From NCBI GenBank assembly GCA_015680685.1, contig MNCI01014202.1:151559-215558 (forward strand): a stretch of 64,000 nt of DNA, in the 5' to 3' direction. The DNA is from Gnetum montanum. Its lineage: Eukaryota > Streptophyta > Gnetopsida > Gnetales > Gnetaceae. Of the stretch, positions 35,760 to 47,542 are shown piece by piece. Each line of letters starts with the position of its first letter. Within the stretch, counting starts at the first letter, position 1. A program made the position numbers and the translations under genes. The notes under the pieces were generated by a model. That model saw only the letters and a list, made by a program, of their open reading frames with translations, did not search any database and was not told the origin of the DNA.

Positions 35760-36880
35760 TTAAATTTTTGCTAATAAAAGTGCTTTATTGCCATAGGACA
35801 TAATGGTGCTATAACTATTACTAATGGTGGTTTGTGCTATATGTTTTCTTTCCTAATGTCTAGTTTCTATTTTTAAATTTTTGTACCAATGGCTCAATCA
35901 TGGTTTCTTTTTCATGAAATAGGAAGTGAGTCCATGTCATCCACCCATCCACAAGCTCTATGGTTTTCCTTGTTATGGAAGTTTGAAGTCCCTTTCATTA
36001 AATCAACTTTTAATAAATTTGTGACCTAGGTAGTTTCTAGAATTGGAAAAGATTCAAAGATTTGTATAGGGTGTGACTTCAAGGGCACTCAATACTCTTT
36101 GCACTCTTCTACTTACTTGAGTGCTTAAGTGTTTTCATGAGCTTCTTATCATTTCATTTTGACCAATAATAGGAAGTCAAATAAAGTCTTTGCATGGTGT
36201 GATTCCCATCCAAAAGGAAAAATAAAACAAAAACAAAAACAAAAAAAAACATGATGGGAATTCAAGGCACACCCCTTAGACAAAGAAATGGGCTACAAGC
36301 ACTAGTTATGGGACTAGAAACATATGTTACCCATGCCTAAAGGTCCCCTCTAACTAAGGCCCTCTCTCACTTCCTACTTCTCTTTTCTTCTCTGTATGGA
36401 ATGGTGGTTGTTTTGTGGGAGCACTCCTTTGTCTCAAGGAGATGGATCAATCTTGGGGTGGTGATGCGATGTTACTGAAAGAGGTTGGTTTTGGTTTGAA
36501 CTAAGGATGGATCTTCTCAAGTCACTTTAAACAAAAATTCCACAAGGGACTTCTTATGACCTTAGTTTGGAATTCCATTGCACCTTCTCTATCATCCATC
36601 TATGCTATGCATAGCTCACCTCACTCTCAATGTCCATGTTCTTGATTCCATGTCTTGGTTTGATGTATTTGAATTCTTAGGTAGAATCTTCCAAGTTTTG
36701 ATCCTTAACTTCCAACAACCATTAATCATCTATGGGGCCCATGGACTCCTTAGGTTGAGGTTATGTAAGGGTAAAAAGGGCATGTGCTTGTTATAGGAAG
36801 GACCCACTTGTATATCTCTTGGTTGGGTTCATTAAGCACCTTATCCTTAGACATTCTTGTGAATAGAATCCTTCATACAT
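35760..36880 (+). other. Non-coding spacer of B
   Basis: No coding region. Matches 23.2-24.27 kb on the other strand. An A-rich (AAAAAC)n tract lies at about 36222-36250. Confidence 0.6.
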
Positions 36881-37744
36881 NNNNNNNNNNNNNNNNNNNN
36901 NNNNNNNNNNNNNNNNNNNNNNNNNNNNNNNNNNNNNNNNNNNNNNNNNNNNNNNNNNNNNNNNNNNNNNNNNNNNNNNNNNNNNNNNNNNNNNNNNNNN
37001 NNNNNNNNNNNNNNNNNNNNNNNNNNNNNNNNNNNNNNNNNNNNNNNNNNNNNNNNNNNNNNNNNNNNNNNNNNNNNNNNNNNNNNNNNNNNNNNNNNNN
37101 NNNNNNNNNNNNNNNNNNNNNNNNNNNNNNNNNNNNNNNNNNNNNNNNNNNNNNNNNNNNNNNNNNNNNNNNNNNNNNNNNNNNNNNNNNNNNNNNNNNN
37201 NNNNNNNNNNNNNNNNNNNNNNNNNNNNNNNNNNNNNNNNNNNNNNNNNNNNNNNNNNNNNNNNNNNNNNNNNNNNNNNNNNNNNNNNNNNNNNNNNNNN
37301 NNNNNNNNNNNNNNNNNNNNNNNNNNNNNNNNNNNNNNNNNNNNNNNNNNNNNNNNNNNNNNNNNNNNNNNNNNNNNNNNNNNNNNNNNNNNNNNNNNNN
37401 NNNNNNNNNNNNNNNNNNNNNNNNNNNNNNNNNNNNNNNNNNNNNNNNNNNNNNNNNNNNNNNNNNNNNNNNNNNNNNNNNNNNNNNNNNNNNNNNNNNN
37501 NNNNNNNNNNNNNNNNNNNNNNNNNNNNNNNNNNNNNNNNNNNNNNNNNNNNNNNNNNNNNNNNNNNNNNNNNNNNNNNNNNNNNNNNNNNNNNNNNNNN
37601 NNNNNNNNNNNNNNNNNNNNNNNNNNNNNNNNNNNNNNNNNNNNNNNNNNNNNNNNNNNNNNNNNNNNNNNNNNNNNNNNNNNNNNNNNNNNNNNNNNNN
37701 NNNNNNNNNNNNNNNNNNNNNNNNNNNNNNNNNNNNNNNNNNNN
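36881..37744. other. Assembly gap (864 N)
   Basis: Run of N inside element B. By analogy with element A its first part should resemble the sequence at 22.9-23.2 kb on the minus strand. Confidence 1.
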
Positions 37745-37799
37745 GGAGTGGTACATGTGAGAGACATTCCTATTCTAGAATAATAGGTAGCCTAAATCA

Positions 37800-40700
37800 A
37801 TAGTAAAAATCAAGGACATCTTAGTGTCCTACTCAACATAGGCCATTGCTATAGTGCTTGGGTTGCCAAAAATGGGGATGAACCTTACTGAGATTCCAAT
37901 GCAAGCGAATCCAGGTATCAAGAAAGAATGGATGTAATGGTGCTATGGTGTCGACTGCAAGGAGTTTGGCATGCTCACACTGGCAAAGAGGATTCATTAC
38001 AAGCTTGCAGCCTTCCACATCAATCCCATGGTAAGGTTAAGCAAAATCAATGCCTTCTCTACCTCAAGCATGTAGCACTCTGAGTGGGAGATTTCCAATC
38101 AACCTTCCACAGCTAATCTATCTAGAGATGGAGAAGTAATTTAAAGAAAATGAATGTGGAAGGAAGGCACTCCCCTTTCCATGCCTCATCAAGAAACATT
38201 TTTCAAGGTGAGGGATAGTCCGTTACACCAATGATATAGTCAGGACCATTCTGGATGCCAACTAGGCAGAAATGATGAATAATAAGACACCTACAACCAC
38301 TATCCAAGAAGTGGAGCAGTGACCAAAACCTCCACTTGCCACTCAAACAACTATGCCAGACATCATTACAACTGCCCAATGGTTGGATGAATACTAGGAA
38401 TAGCTCTTGAGTGAACAAGAGTAACGAGAGGCACAAGTGGTAGGTTCCCATATGTATACAGACCAACAATGAGTCACCTTAATGAGGTGGCCCAAACAAT
38501 CAGTTTGATGGGTGGAGGTGGATCTATTTTTTTGGGCCAAAGAAGGCAGCTTTCTACAAGGTTGAATCTAATTACCAAATAGGTAACAGTATCTCTCATA
38601 GAATAACAGTCACTTCCAAAAATCTTTGGGAACCCTGTGACCTTCTTAGTGCACTTGGAGGAGGGTGAGGGGTCAACTGTATTGGTGATGCAACACCAAG
38701 AGCAAGAGATAGCAGCACAAGTGGTCACTGATTGAATTGTCGAAATGCTCAATGTACCTACGACATTTTCACTAGATATCACTGCACTCAAGGATGTGTA
38801 GATCTCTATAGGAACTATAAGCAATATAATAAACATATCACAACATGAAGAACTACTGGATTAACTTATGGGAACAAAGCAACCACTTTTGGATATCTTT
38901 AACCTTTTGAACAACATTACTATAGCCTAGTTGAAGCTACTAGAGGTAAGGGGCAAGAACATAATCTTGGAAGGGCAAATCAAAATAGCCAAGGAACTAA
39001 ATGAATGTTTGGCTACTCAAGTTGTTAAATTAAGAGCCTAGATTTCCAACCCCACATTCCTCAACTTAGCACTACCAAGAGATGAAGTTATGAAATAGCT
39101 TCACACAAACTCAAAGGAGTTGACAGTGCAATGAGGATGGTAGTGTTCTATCAATCCTTGGCAGAGGTCACACAACACAAGATTCAAAAGGCCTTGGATC
39201 AAACCCACCAGTTGAATGTACAATTGACCATAGAGAACCATCACCTATGAAATGTTAATGTGCACAAACAACAATTAACAAACTTCATCAATTAATAGTA
39301 GGAGCTACTGGCTAGAGCAAACACAAAATTGAGGAGATTGATAGCTAATGAGTGATGAGGTACCCCTATGCTCAACCATATGAATATGAGCATGTATGTG
39401 TAACTCGGTCAAACTTCACGGACGAACTAGTTGTGGCACCTAGATAGGTATATGTTGATTGTAATTCACTCTCTTCCCAGTTGGACTAGTATTTACTTTG
39501 TCATGTATGGTTTAGTCCAGAGTGAGGTGTATGATGTGATTTCTAAACTAGGCTACTCTTAGAGACAACGAGAAATAATCTTGATTAACTAATGAGAAAT
39601 ATGAAGTAAAATTTAAGCTAGCCTACATGTAATGAGCATTTTTCCTTAATCATCTATATGCATCTTGGACTTCATGTACTACTTCTAGGATTACCAAGTG
39701 CACATTACTTGAAGCACTACTAGATATACTACTGGGTTACCAAGTAGTTACACTTAAATGTTCATGATTAAGACGTACTTATTCCACATTAATAATAGGA
39801 AGTGTAGATGATAATAAAGGAAATATTAACTAGAAAACAATAATAAATAATTAACAATTAAAGTAAATAAAAGCTAAGTGAACGTTGCAATGATGGAGTA
39901 ATCTCGATATTTATTTCCAATTATGTACATGTCTAAGTACATCACACTCGAACAAAGGTTCTGTACAATTACAAGCATTACATTGCAGGCATGCACTTGG
40001 GAAAAGAACTAAAAACTAACAAAAAGACTTGACCTAAGGACTTACCAAAAAGAATCCTTGACTGTGCACCTGAATGCTATATTTATAGGTTGACATAGGA
40101 ATCACGATATCATGTATACGATATTGTATCGAGGTTGTGATATCACGTACTCGATATCATGGTACTCAATATCATGTACGTGATATTGGGGCCTAGCAAA
40201 CAATGATTCATCAGTAGCAGTAAATAGAAATCTCTTCATGAAGAAAGTTCATGCTCTTCACCAAAATATTGCAATCAAGGTAGCTGCCTAGAAATCAGAG
40301 GCTCTCAAATTTGAGAGAGTCAAGGACCATTATAGAGAATTGGTTGGTCTACAAAAAGAAGTAAATGAAAAACACATCTAGTTGGTGAAGCCAAAAGTGA
40401 ATGAAATCCTCTAGTAACTCCAATAAGGAAAAGAGTTATTGCAACCCATCATTAATGGGATAGATGTCTACAAAAAAGTGGAAATTTGCATGAAGGAGTT
40501 GCATATCGAGGAGATGACGAAGTATATTGAGCTTTCTAATCTTTGTTATACAAATCTGCCCATGTTGACTACCAAACAATTGTGTTCTGAATTATCGAAG
40601 TAGGTGGCTAGCCTATACTTGTTGTATGAGGCTAAGTTCAAGCATCACAAGGACACCAAGGAAAAGCTTACAATGGCAAATGCTAAACTTGAAGTTCTTA

Positions 40701-41100
40701 AGGCACGATTCACTGATCAATGTTCAATTACCAAGAACTTGGCTAAGAGGATGAATGATTACTAAGAGCTGTAGAATGTAGTCAGGGCATTTAACATTGA
40801 ATGCAAATAGTTTACTGCCTAGTTTGCCAATGTAAAGAGAATGTTCCCAATAATGCCCTGTTTCTGGGATGTCCTCATTCTAGCTCACATTGGTGATGTC
40901 ATGTTGACTAGGAATGATCCCTAGAATAAGGGGTAGAAGATGAAGGCATTACTTGATGCCTTGCGCCTTCCACCAAAGGTTGTAGCCATAGCAGGATAGC
41001 CACAGTTGCCTTAACTACCGCATGTGCTTGAAGCCGACAAAAGTTTCTTAGAACCTCAGAAGCCACCACTACATGGGACTATTTGATCTTCTCCACTGCC
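37800..41100 (+). pseudogene. Env-like/ORF3 of element B (split by a solo LTR)
   Basis: After the gap: KDILVSYST, IVLGLPKMGMNLTEIPMQ and CKEFGMLTLAKRIHYKLA (37.8-38.0 kb), then stretches rich in charged and Gln residues, interrupted by the solo LTR at 39353-40213 after KLRRLIANE. It resumes with KKVHALHQNIAIK and a long coiled coil (FERVKDHYRELVGLQKEVNE, 40.3 kb; AKLEVLKARF, 40.68 kb) and ends after MFPIMPCFWDVL and KALLDALRLPP. Athila elements carry an env-like ORF here, but I see no signal peptide. About one stop per 20-30 codons. Confidence 0.55.
39353..40213 (-). repeat. Solo LTR H (Athila-like) inside the env-like ORF of B
   Basis: Plus strand starts TGATGAGGTACCCCTATGC and ends AATGATTCATCA. 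Minus-strand U3 has six GATATC/CGATATTG motifs at 40096-40186, then a TATA-like CTATATTTATAGG region (40077). The block near 39960-39980 (ACTCGAACAAAGG) marks R. No clear target-site duplication (ATGAG left, GTAGC right). Confidence 0.65.
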
Positions 41101-41312
41101 TTCATGCAATCAAAGGAAGTGTTGTCCAATTTTTGTGTAGTCATGTCATGGTGTTCAATTTTTTGTCATGAACACCACCATTTTTGTAATGTGTTGATTT
41201 GTACACTCAGGCACTTAGTTTTGTCAAGTCATTTTGTTTGGTTAAGGGTCAGTCAATAATCCCATACCTTCCCAATTTTGTAAAGAAACTCAAGGATAAG
41301 TTTTCATTTAGT

Positions 41313-42235
41313 CATGGGGATATGATGAGCATCAAAGTGTCACATTGACGGGTCCCTGTCGACTGGGCCCCTTTTACATGGTGTTGCCCCATCAACAAGG
41401 TTGTGTTGACGTAGCATTTGCTACATCTACGGGGCCTCATCGATGCAACCCTAAAGCAAAAACTATAAATATGAGCTCCTAGTTGAGTTTATGGGGATTA
41501 GAAGTCATAGTAGTAGCCAAACTCTTGTAATTCTTACATTCAAAAGTTAGAATATTTTCCTGAGTACCTGCAATAGGAGTCATTGAGTGTACAAATCTTT
41601 ATTTGAGCATTATTATACCTGAGCATAACAGTGTGTACAACAATAAAGGAAAGCTTCTTAATAAACCTTACAACATTATGGATAGTTTAGATATTTTATT
41701 CATGCATTTGATGCTTTCAGTTATGTATTCAATGTTTTTCAGTAATTAAGTAAGATAACCTAGATAGATTAAATACATAAGTACAATCGCTTTGAGCGTA
41801 ACACGTATTTGCTTAGTAATCCCAATAGCATTATTGCTTAGTATGCCTAGTAGCATAGCACTTGGTAACCCAACAGTGGATATGTGGATTTAGGACATGT
41901 ACAGAAAGTGGGACCAGATGCTTATGTTAGGACTAGTTAGAGATTAGTTAGTTGGTTAAATTAAATTAGTTATTCAATTACTTCATCTCTCTCTTTAAGC
42001 ATGAAAACCATAAAACATAAAGTTATAAAAATCATATGCCTCAATTACACTTAACCATACCATTGTGCTTCACAAGTGTAATTGGGAAGACAATGAACAA
42101 CCATTAGGGCAAGGTTCACTTCTTAGAAGATTAGTGCACTAGAAACTAGAGAGTCTACAGTATTCGACTAGATCATGCATGAATGCTTTGTGATTTGTAT
42201 GGTTGTACATAGGGGTATCTCTTCACTACTCATCA
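41313..42235 (+). repeat. Polypurine tract and 3' LTR of B
   Basis: CATGGGGATA (41313-41322) precedes the LTR start TGATGAGC at 41323. The 913-bp LTR matches 28315-29257 throughout, with diverged CpG sites; it ends CTCATCA at 42235. Confidence 0.85.
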
Positions 42236-44560
42236 TAGGATTATTGGTCTAGAAGAATGGTCTTTTATAATATCTGGGTTCCAAACCACTTAGCTGAGGT
42301 GTCAACTATAAGTTAGCAACCCTGGTAGCGTTACGTTGCTATGGCTATGCAGGAATTTCACCCTGCATGGATGAGGCAAGCAATAATTAGGTTGAGGGTG
42401 GACAAACATGTGCTAAAGGATGAGAAGGATGATAAAGATATGGGGATTCCCCTCTAGGAGATGGAGAATGAGTTCTATAATACTCTGGAAGGTAGTAGTG
42501 ATGCTGGAAAGAAGCGTGATTAGAAGAATCATGTAGAGACATGGGTTGCTAAACATAGTATTGATGAGGATTTGGCTGCCTTGGTGGTGGCATCCCCCAT
42601 GACTATGGATAACCCATTGATGGTACTGCTCATATGGTTGTAGTGGAGCTCCACTTGGATAATAATCTTATTGTTGTTGGTGGAACTAACTTTGGTTGCC
42701 TTGAGGATAAGGCAACCTTCTGGGTGCTTTCCTTTGTGCTAGTCTAGGATTCAGAGCATACACCCCAAATTCCTATAAGTGTGACACAATAGGACAACAT
42801 CCCTTGGGATGTTTATATTAGTAGATGTCACACCCATCATCATCATCTAATTTTGACTCCACAACCTCTTCTACTATTGTAGCTTTGCCATTACTCCTTT
42901 GGTAGGCACGTTTAGCTTCTTTTCTTCTCTTGTGGTTACAATCACTACCTTGCTCTTTGGATTCTTTTGCAATTCTCAGAGTAGTTTGAAATTTTTCATC
43001 CAAATATTTCCACATTTTATCAACCGTAGCCAAAATTTCAAACACAGATTTTTGAATTGATAAGGTTTTTCATTGTACCACTTCATCAAGTGGTACATCC
43101 CCATCACTATCAAAAAACTGGACCTCCCTTTTTTTGATGGAAGGATCTCGGTTATACTCCTCAACACTTTCCCATTTTCTCAACTCACCTTTTTCTTTTA
43201 CAACCTACTCAATCAACCTTTGAATCTGATGGACTCTTAGTTTTGATAGTCTCCCTTGGGCATAGACCCCAAGAATTCTTTTTGTTTCTGATCAAAGCCC
43301 ATCTATGATATGGCAAAGCTACTCTCGTTGAGAATAACCATGGCCAAGACATCTGTGCAAAAGGGAATAATACCTACCCATGGCTGCATCCAAGGGTTCA
43401 TGTGTTCCTTGTCACCAGCCTTGAATTTACTTTCTCAAATTGGACACTCTAGAGTACATTTGATATTTGTCATTAAACAAATCAAGCATCATACTCCATT
43501 TGCCAATTGATTTTGGCTCCAACGAGTGGTACCAACTTTCTGCTTCTTTTATGAGTGTCTTGGGAAATAGCTTAAGTTTCTACTAATCATTTTTTATGTT
43601 CTACAAGGCACAGGCATCATGAAAGGCCTAAAGATGAGTATGTGGATTTGAGTTATATCCCCCTTCAAATCTAGGGATATTGTTTATATCCAACCACTTA
43701 ATTTTGCTATCTTTCACATGCCTAGTTGGAATCTTGACCACCTCTACAATGTTCAGCATGCTTCAAGTTACTAGCAAGGATTCATCATCGTTATGATTTC
43801 GATGATTCCTATGATGTCTCTTGCTACCCCTTCGTTCATGGTGGGGCTTGTGATCATTGTCTCGTTGTTCACCTTCATCACAATTTCGTCCCTTATGATT
43901 TCGATTAGATTAGAGGAGGAAGAAGAAGATGTAGATAAAGAGGATGAAGAGGGAGGAGGATTTCCACTAGCATGATGTTTGCCACCTCCTCTCCACTTAT
44001 CATAGCCACGATCATTAGGTTTATTGTCATCACAATGCTTGCTCGACCACTTACCTTGACTCCCACTTTTGCCTGAACTTGGATTATTAATAATGGAAGA
44101 CAGATTTGGGTTCAAGCCCCCTTCATTAGAGTCAAGGGGTGGAGAATCTTCACGTTGAGAATCCAGAGGGAGGATCCTCATTGTTGTCTTAATTTAATAA
44201 GAACAAAGGGTTGGTGAACCGTTTCATCTTCATAGCTTCATGAGGCTTCTTCTGGTGCCAATCTCATTTATGTTGTGTTTTTGTGGGATGGTGGTCCCGA
44301 TAATCATGGTCCTACACAACGTATTTATCATGGAGGTCCTAGATACCCAACCTCTTAAGATTTTGGAGTAGTATCTCAAGAATAGATTGGTCGGGAGGCA
44401 ACACAATATTGCCCTCCATATCTTTCCATTACAGTTTCTCATCCTGATGCAAGATAAAGGTAAAATTCGGTACAAATGTATCTAGATGAGTCTACGCCAC
44501 TTTGAATTCCTAGGTCATTGGTAGTTTTTAATCATCATGCTTGTGAGAAGAAGACATTTC
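42236..44560 (-). pseudogene. Gypsy gag and linker of A
   Basis: Reading leftwards from 44.56 kb: the N-terminal part (44.2-44.5 kb), a Ser-rich stretch (SSSSLSTSSSSSS, 43.95 kb), the gag core LKLFPKTLIKEAESWYHSLE (43.57 kb), coiled coil VDKMWKYLDEKFQTTLRIA (42818-43045), and a knuckle-like CDIY...HPKGCC end. The Pro/His/Tyr linker (42.24-42.7 kb) matches 31.3-31.74 kb of B base by base in order, ending at AATAATCCT where B interrupts. Confidence 0.8.
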
Positions 44561-44704
44561 AGATTAGAGAAAAAATTTAGTGTGCTTAAATTATAATTAT
44601 AATTTTTATTCTCTTTTTTTCTTGAATGATTGTGACCTTAGGGTTCGTTCCAACAATCTTAAATACTATTCACTAAGTCCTAGATAGTGCACATATCAAA
44701 CTAC

Positions 44705-44726
44705 AAGTCCCTGGCAACAGCAATAA
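44705..44726 (-). promoter_or_regulatory. Primer-binding site of A
   Basis: Minus strand reads TTGCTGTTGCCAGGGACTTG directly after the 5' LTR, again a decayed tRNA-Asp-type site. Confidence 0.65.
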
Positions 44727-45604
44727 TGATGAGTGACAAGTAGATCTTATGCCCAACCACATGAATCACTAAGCGTTCATGCATGATCTAGTCGAATTCT
44801 ATGAACTTATAGCTTTCTAAGTATATTAGTCTCTAAGAAGTGAAACTAACCATTGCAATCATTGTCTTTCCAATTACACTTGTGATATGCAAAGGTATGG
44901 TCAAGTGCAATTGAGGCATATGATTTTTATCATTTTTTTGTTTTATGTTTTAAGTCGCCTAAGGAAAAAGAATAATGAATAAAATAAACTAATTAAATTG
45001 CTAATTTAATCTAACTAGCTACACCTAACTAATCCTAACATAAGCATCCATTCCCACTTGCCATACACATCTTGAACACGTTTAATGCTATTGGGTTATC
45101 AAACGTTAAGCATTACTGAGATTACCAAGCATCAAGCATATGCTCGAAGTGGTCATACTTATGTGCTTAAATAATCACTATTTAATCTAACTTAATTGAT
45201 TACTTAATTACTTAAAGTATTAGAGGAAACTACATAAAACATTAAATGCATAAGTAATCAATTAATCTATTTTGAAGTGTTGTAAGGTATATCAGAAAGC
45301 TCATCTTTATTGCTGTACACACTATTGTGCTCAAGTACAATAGTGCTCAAATAAAGATCCATACACTCTTTGACTCCTACTGCTGGCACTTAGAAAAATA
45401 TTCTAACTCTCAAGCAAGAAAACTGTAAGAGCTCCGCTACAACTATGACAAAGGATGCCATAAACATGATGGGTTAGTGCATATTTATAGGTAAATATAG
45501 ACACTGTGTTGATGAGGCCACATTAACGCATCAAATCCCACATTAATGAGGCTGCGTCGATGAGGCCTCATCGACATAACCTAGAAAATGTGACTCATTA
45601 AACA
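44727..45604 (-). repeat. 5' LTR of A
   Basis: Plus strand TGATGAG at 44727 to TTAAACA at 45604. Minus-strand U3 array of GTCGATGAGGCC-type words (45510-45590), TATA-like CCTATAAATATGC (45493), and R/U5 blocks shared with B. Confidence 0.8.
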
Positions 45605-45974
45605 TAAACAAAACAATCACCAAAATGTTTACTTCGTAACCATAAATCATTTTTCATACCATGTTTCATGAAAACACACTATCTCAAATCTTAGTCATCT
45701 AACATGATTTGTCTCTCCATGCTTACTTCTTTTAGAACTTTTTCCTTCTTTTGGGGATCCCCAATGTATTTTCATAACATCATCAAATTTTCATCATTAA
45801 AACTTACAAACCATGCTTCTACTATAGACTTCACAAATCAAATACCTATCAAGCTCAACATAGACTTTCATGATTCTTCCATAATTGGTGCTTTGAAATT
45901 TTCATGTTATCATTGAACTCTTGTTATTAGCTGCAAAACTTTAAACAAAACTCCAATTAGTGATCTAAAACCAT
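45605..45974. other. Unassigned DNA beside an LTR
   Basis: No coding region. On the minus strand this would be the leader of the element whose primer site lies at 45975-45986. Confidence 0.3.
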
Positions 45975-46560
45975 GCTTTGATACCAACTTGCTATACTTT
46001 TGATAATTTAATTTATGAATTCCATCCATAAAATAATTTAACTTAAACATTTAAGGGCATGCAATATCATAATGCTTTTAAAACCATGAAAAATAATAGA
46101 ATACTTAAACCAAAAGCATTATAGAATCCAACTTAAATTCCATGACTGTATGACATAACTAAAAATCCCAAATACCATGTTCTCAACATATAAGAAGCAT
46201 CACTACAAATCGTAAGAGTTTCAAATACAATTGTCCCTTGGGATCTCATAATGAATTACGTAACATAAAGAGCATAAGGTAACAATATTTAATTCCTTGA
46301 TTTCAATAAGCAAGCTTTGAATTTCTTTCTTTTCTACCAACATTATTTGTACCAAAAATATGCAAGAAGGTTTAAAAGTAAACCACCTCGGTACACCTAG
46401 AATCATTGGAGAATTGATAATGTTGTAAATATAATTGTAAAGGTTAAAGAACTTAAGTATCACGATAAAATGATAACTTGTATAATTTTCAATATAGTAA
46501 ATAAACTAAAATTCCTCTTAGTTTTTGCAAGATTCACCTGGACAAATCATAAATATATAA
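45975..46560 (-). repeat. Putative LTR with primer-binding site (family I)
   Basis: Minus strand TGGTATCAAAGC (45975-45986) is an initiator-Met-type primer site, followed outward by AT-rich DNA that could be a 5' LTR ending in ATAGCAAGT. The far end is not defined and no matching LTR lies in the window. Confidence 0.4.
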
Positions 46561-46599
46561 TTAAGCTAATTTTAAAATGAGATCGTCTTAAAAATGTGT

Positions 46600-47215
46600 T
46601 TCTTCAGTTTGCAAAAAGCCATGGGATATGATATGTATACATGCATATCATATCGAAACCGGTCAACGTGGACGTGGACAATGTAAAAACGGGTTGAATC
46701 GGAAGTGGTCCCATGACCCACTCCTCTGCAATACGGAATAAGGGAGTCGCCAGAGAACTGTTCATGGTAAATCCTTTACGTCAAAAAGTCAGCATCATTT
46801 GAAAATTGGAAAATTTTATTATAATGATGCAGCAAAAGCCGAACCGAATAGAATAGAATAGAATATTCAGTTGCCCAAATTGAAACCGTGACAGAATATG
46901 AGAATTTCTGGAATTTGCATGCTGCTTCCATCGTTCCATGGCATGACTTAGTTGCAGGGCACGTACGTGAAGACAAAGACAAGTTAAGACATTAGTGGCA
47001 TATCCCAATTCACAAACAAATCAAACCAAAGTTAGAACCACAAACACCCCTCTTGACATTTCATTGATTTCAGAAACATAAACATAATAAGAAACAGAAA
47101 CATTCCTTTTCACCTTTCAGGGTTCCTTTGGTTTGGTTTCTGTTCTGTTCTGGTATAGAATAGAATACTGGAGTAAATTTGCTGTGCTGTGTCGTTGCAA
47201 TTTGCAAAGATTAGC
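46600..47215 (+). promoter_or_regulatory. Promoter and 5' UTR region of the PSD-like gene
   Basis: Composition changes here from decayed repeat to CpG-containing DNA. Elements seen: a perfect 11-bp inverted repeat GATATGATATG/CATATCATATC (46625-46654, 8-bp loop); two ACGTGG words (46664-46677, ABRE/G-box-like); palindrome CACGTACGTG (46960-46969); AATAG repeats near 46850-46866. No convincing TATA box. A T/C-rich leader runs up to the ATG. Confidence 0.5.
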
Positions 47216-47425
47216 ATGGGAAACGATATGTCCAGGCGCAAATCCGGCAGCGGCTCAGACGAAGATGCCTCCTCCTCCTCCTCGTCTCGTCGTTCTTCCC
47301 ATTTTAGGGATCGTTTCAAGTTCAGGAGAAGACATGCAAACAACAGCAGCAGCAGCGACAGCAAGCTCGGCACCGCAAGGATGCTGTCTGCTGACAATTT
47401 CAGCAGAATTGTGCGGATCGAGCTT
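47216..47425 (+). CDS. Phosphatidylserine decarboxylase (PSD2/PSD3-like), exon 1
   Basis: ATG at 47216 gives MGNDMSRRKS, a Ser- and Arg-rich head (SSSSSSRRSS, KFRRRH) and then LSADNFSRIVRIEL. The head starts Met-Gly, so N-myristoylation is possible. The plant C2/EF-hand class of phosphatidylserine decarboxylase has this layout: basic Ser-rich head, S-A-D-D-F motif, then a C2 domain. The enzyme converts phosphatidylserine to phosphatidylethanolamine on endomembranes. The donor is either GTATAG at 47426 (exon of 70 codons) or GTAGAT at 47432; the latter would place an in-frame TAG (47429-47431) at the junction. The acceptor at 47541 keeps phase 0 in both cases. Confidence 0.7.
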
Positions 47426-47542
47426 GTATAGGTAGATTTTTTGTTTGTGATTTTGTGCCGTTTTTACATGTCTTGTGGGTTTTTTTTTTTTGATTTAATT
47501 GGCAGGAGTTTCTATGTGAATTTATCGTCCATGTTATTGCAG

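Larger units (their letters stand above)
28315..42235 (+). mobile_element. Athila-like Ty3/Gypsy element B, nested in A
   Basis: Two LTRs in direct orientation (28315-29257 and 41323-42235) with TGAT(A/G)AG...CTCATCA termini. TAGGG lies immediately left and TAGGA immediately right, a 4-of-5 target-site duplication. Internal order: primer site, gag, protease, RT, RNase H, integrase, hydrophobic ORF, spacer with an assembly gap, env-like ORF, 3' LTR. Total length of about 13.9 kb includes the solo LTR at 39353-40213. Confidence 0.9.
22990..45604 (-). mobile_element. Athila-like Ty3/Gypsy element A (minus), split by element B
   Basis: Minus-strand order: 5' LTR 45604-44727, primer site, gag 44560-42236, [element B 42235-28315], protease, reverse transcriptase, RNase H, integrase, a hydrophobic ORF and a non-coding spacer that is collinear with 35.5-36.88 kb of B. 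RT before integrase is diagnostic of Ty3/Gypsy. Removing B restores a continuous match with B's own gag-protease linker. No 3' LTR could be placed at the left; the end near 22.99 kb is approximate. Confidence 0.8.

Noticed and set aside
36784-37803. Long open frames across the N run, on both strands
   Set aside because: They are open only because N codons cannot be stops.
39348-40218. Target-site duplication around solo LTR H
   Set aside because: Flanks ATGAG and GTAGC do not match; the LTR call rests on termini and homology only.
42300-42590. Plus-strand coding-like stretch resembling a new gene
   Set aside because: The minus strand aligns base by base with the gag-protease linker of element B, so it belongs to element A.
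47110-47435. Other frames over exon 1 of the PSD-like gene, including an in-frame GTG extension from 47189
   Set aside because: GTG is not a usual plant start, and the other frames lack any family match.
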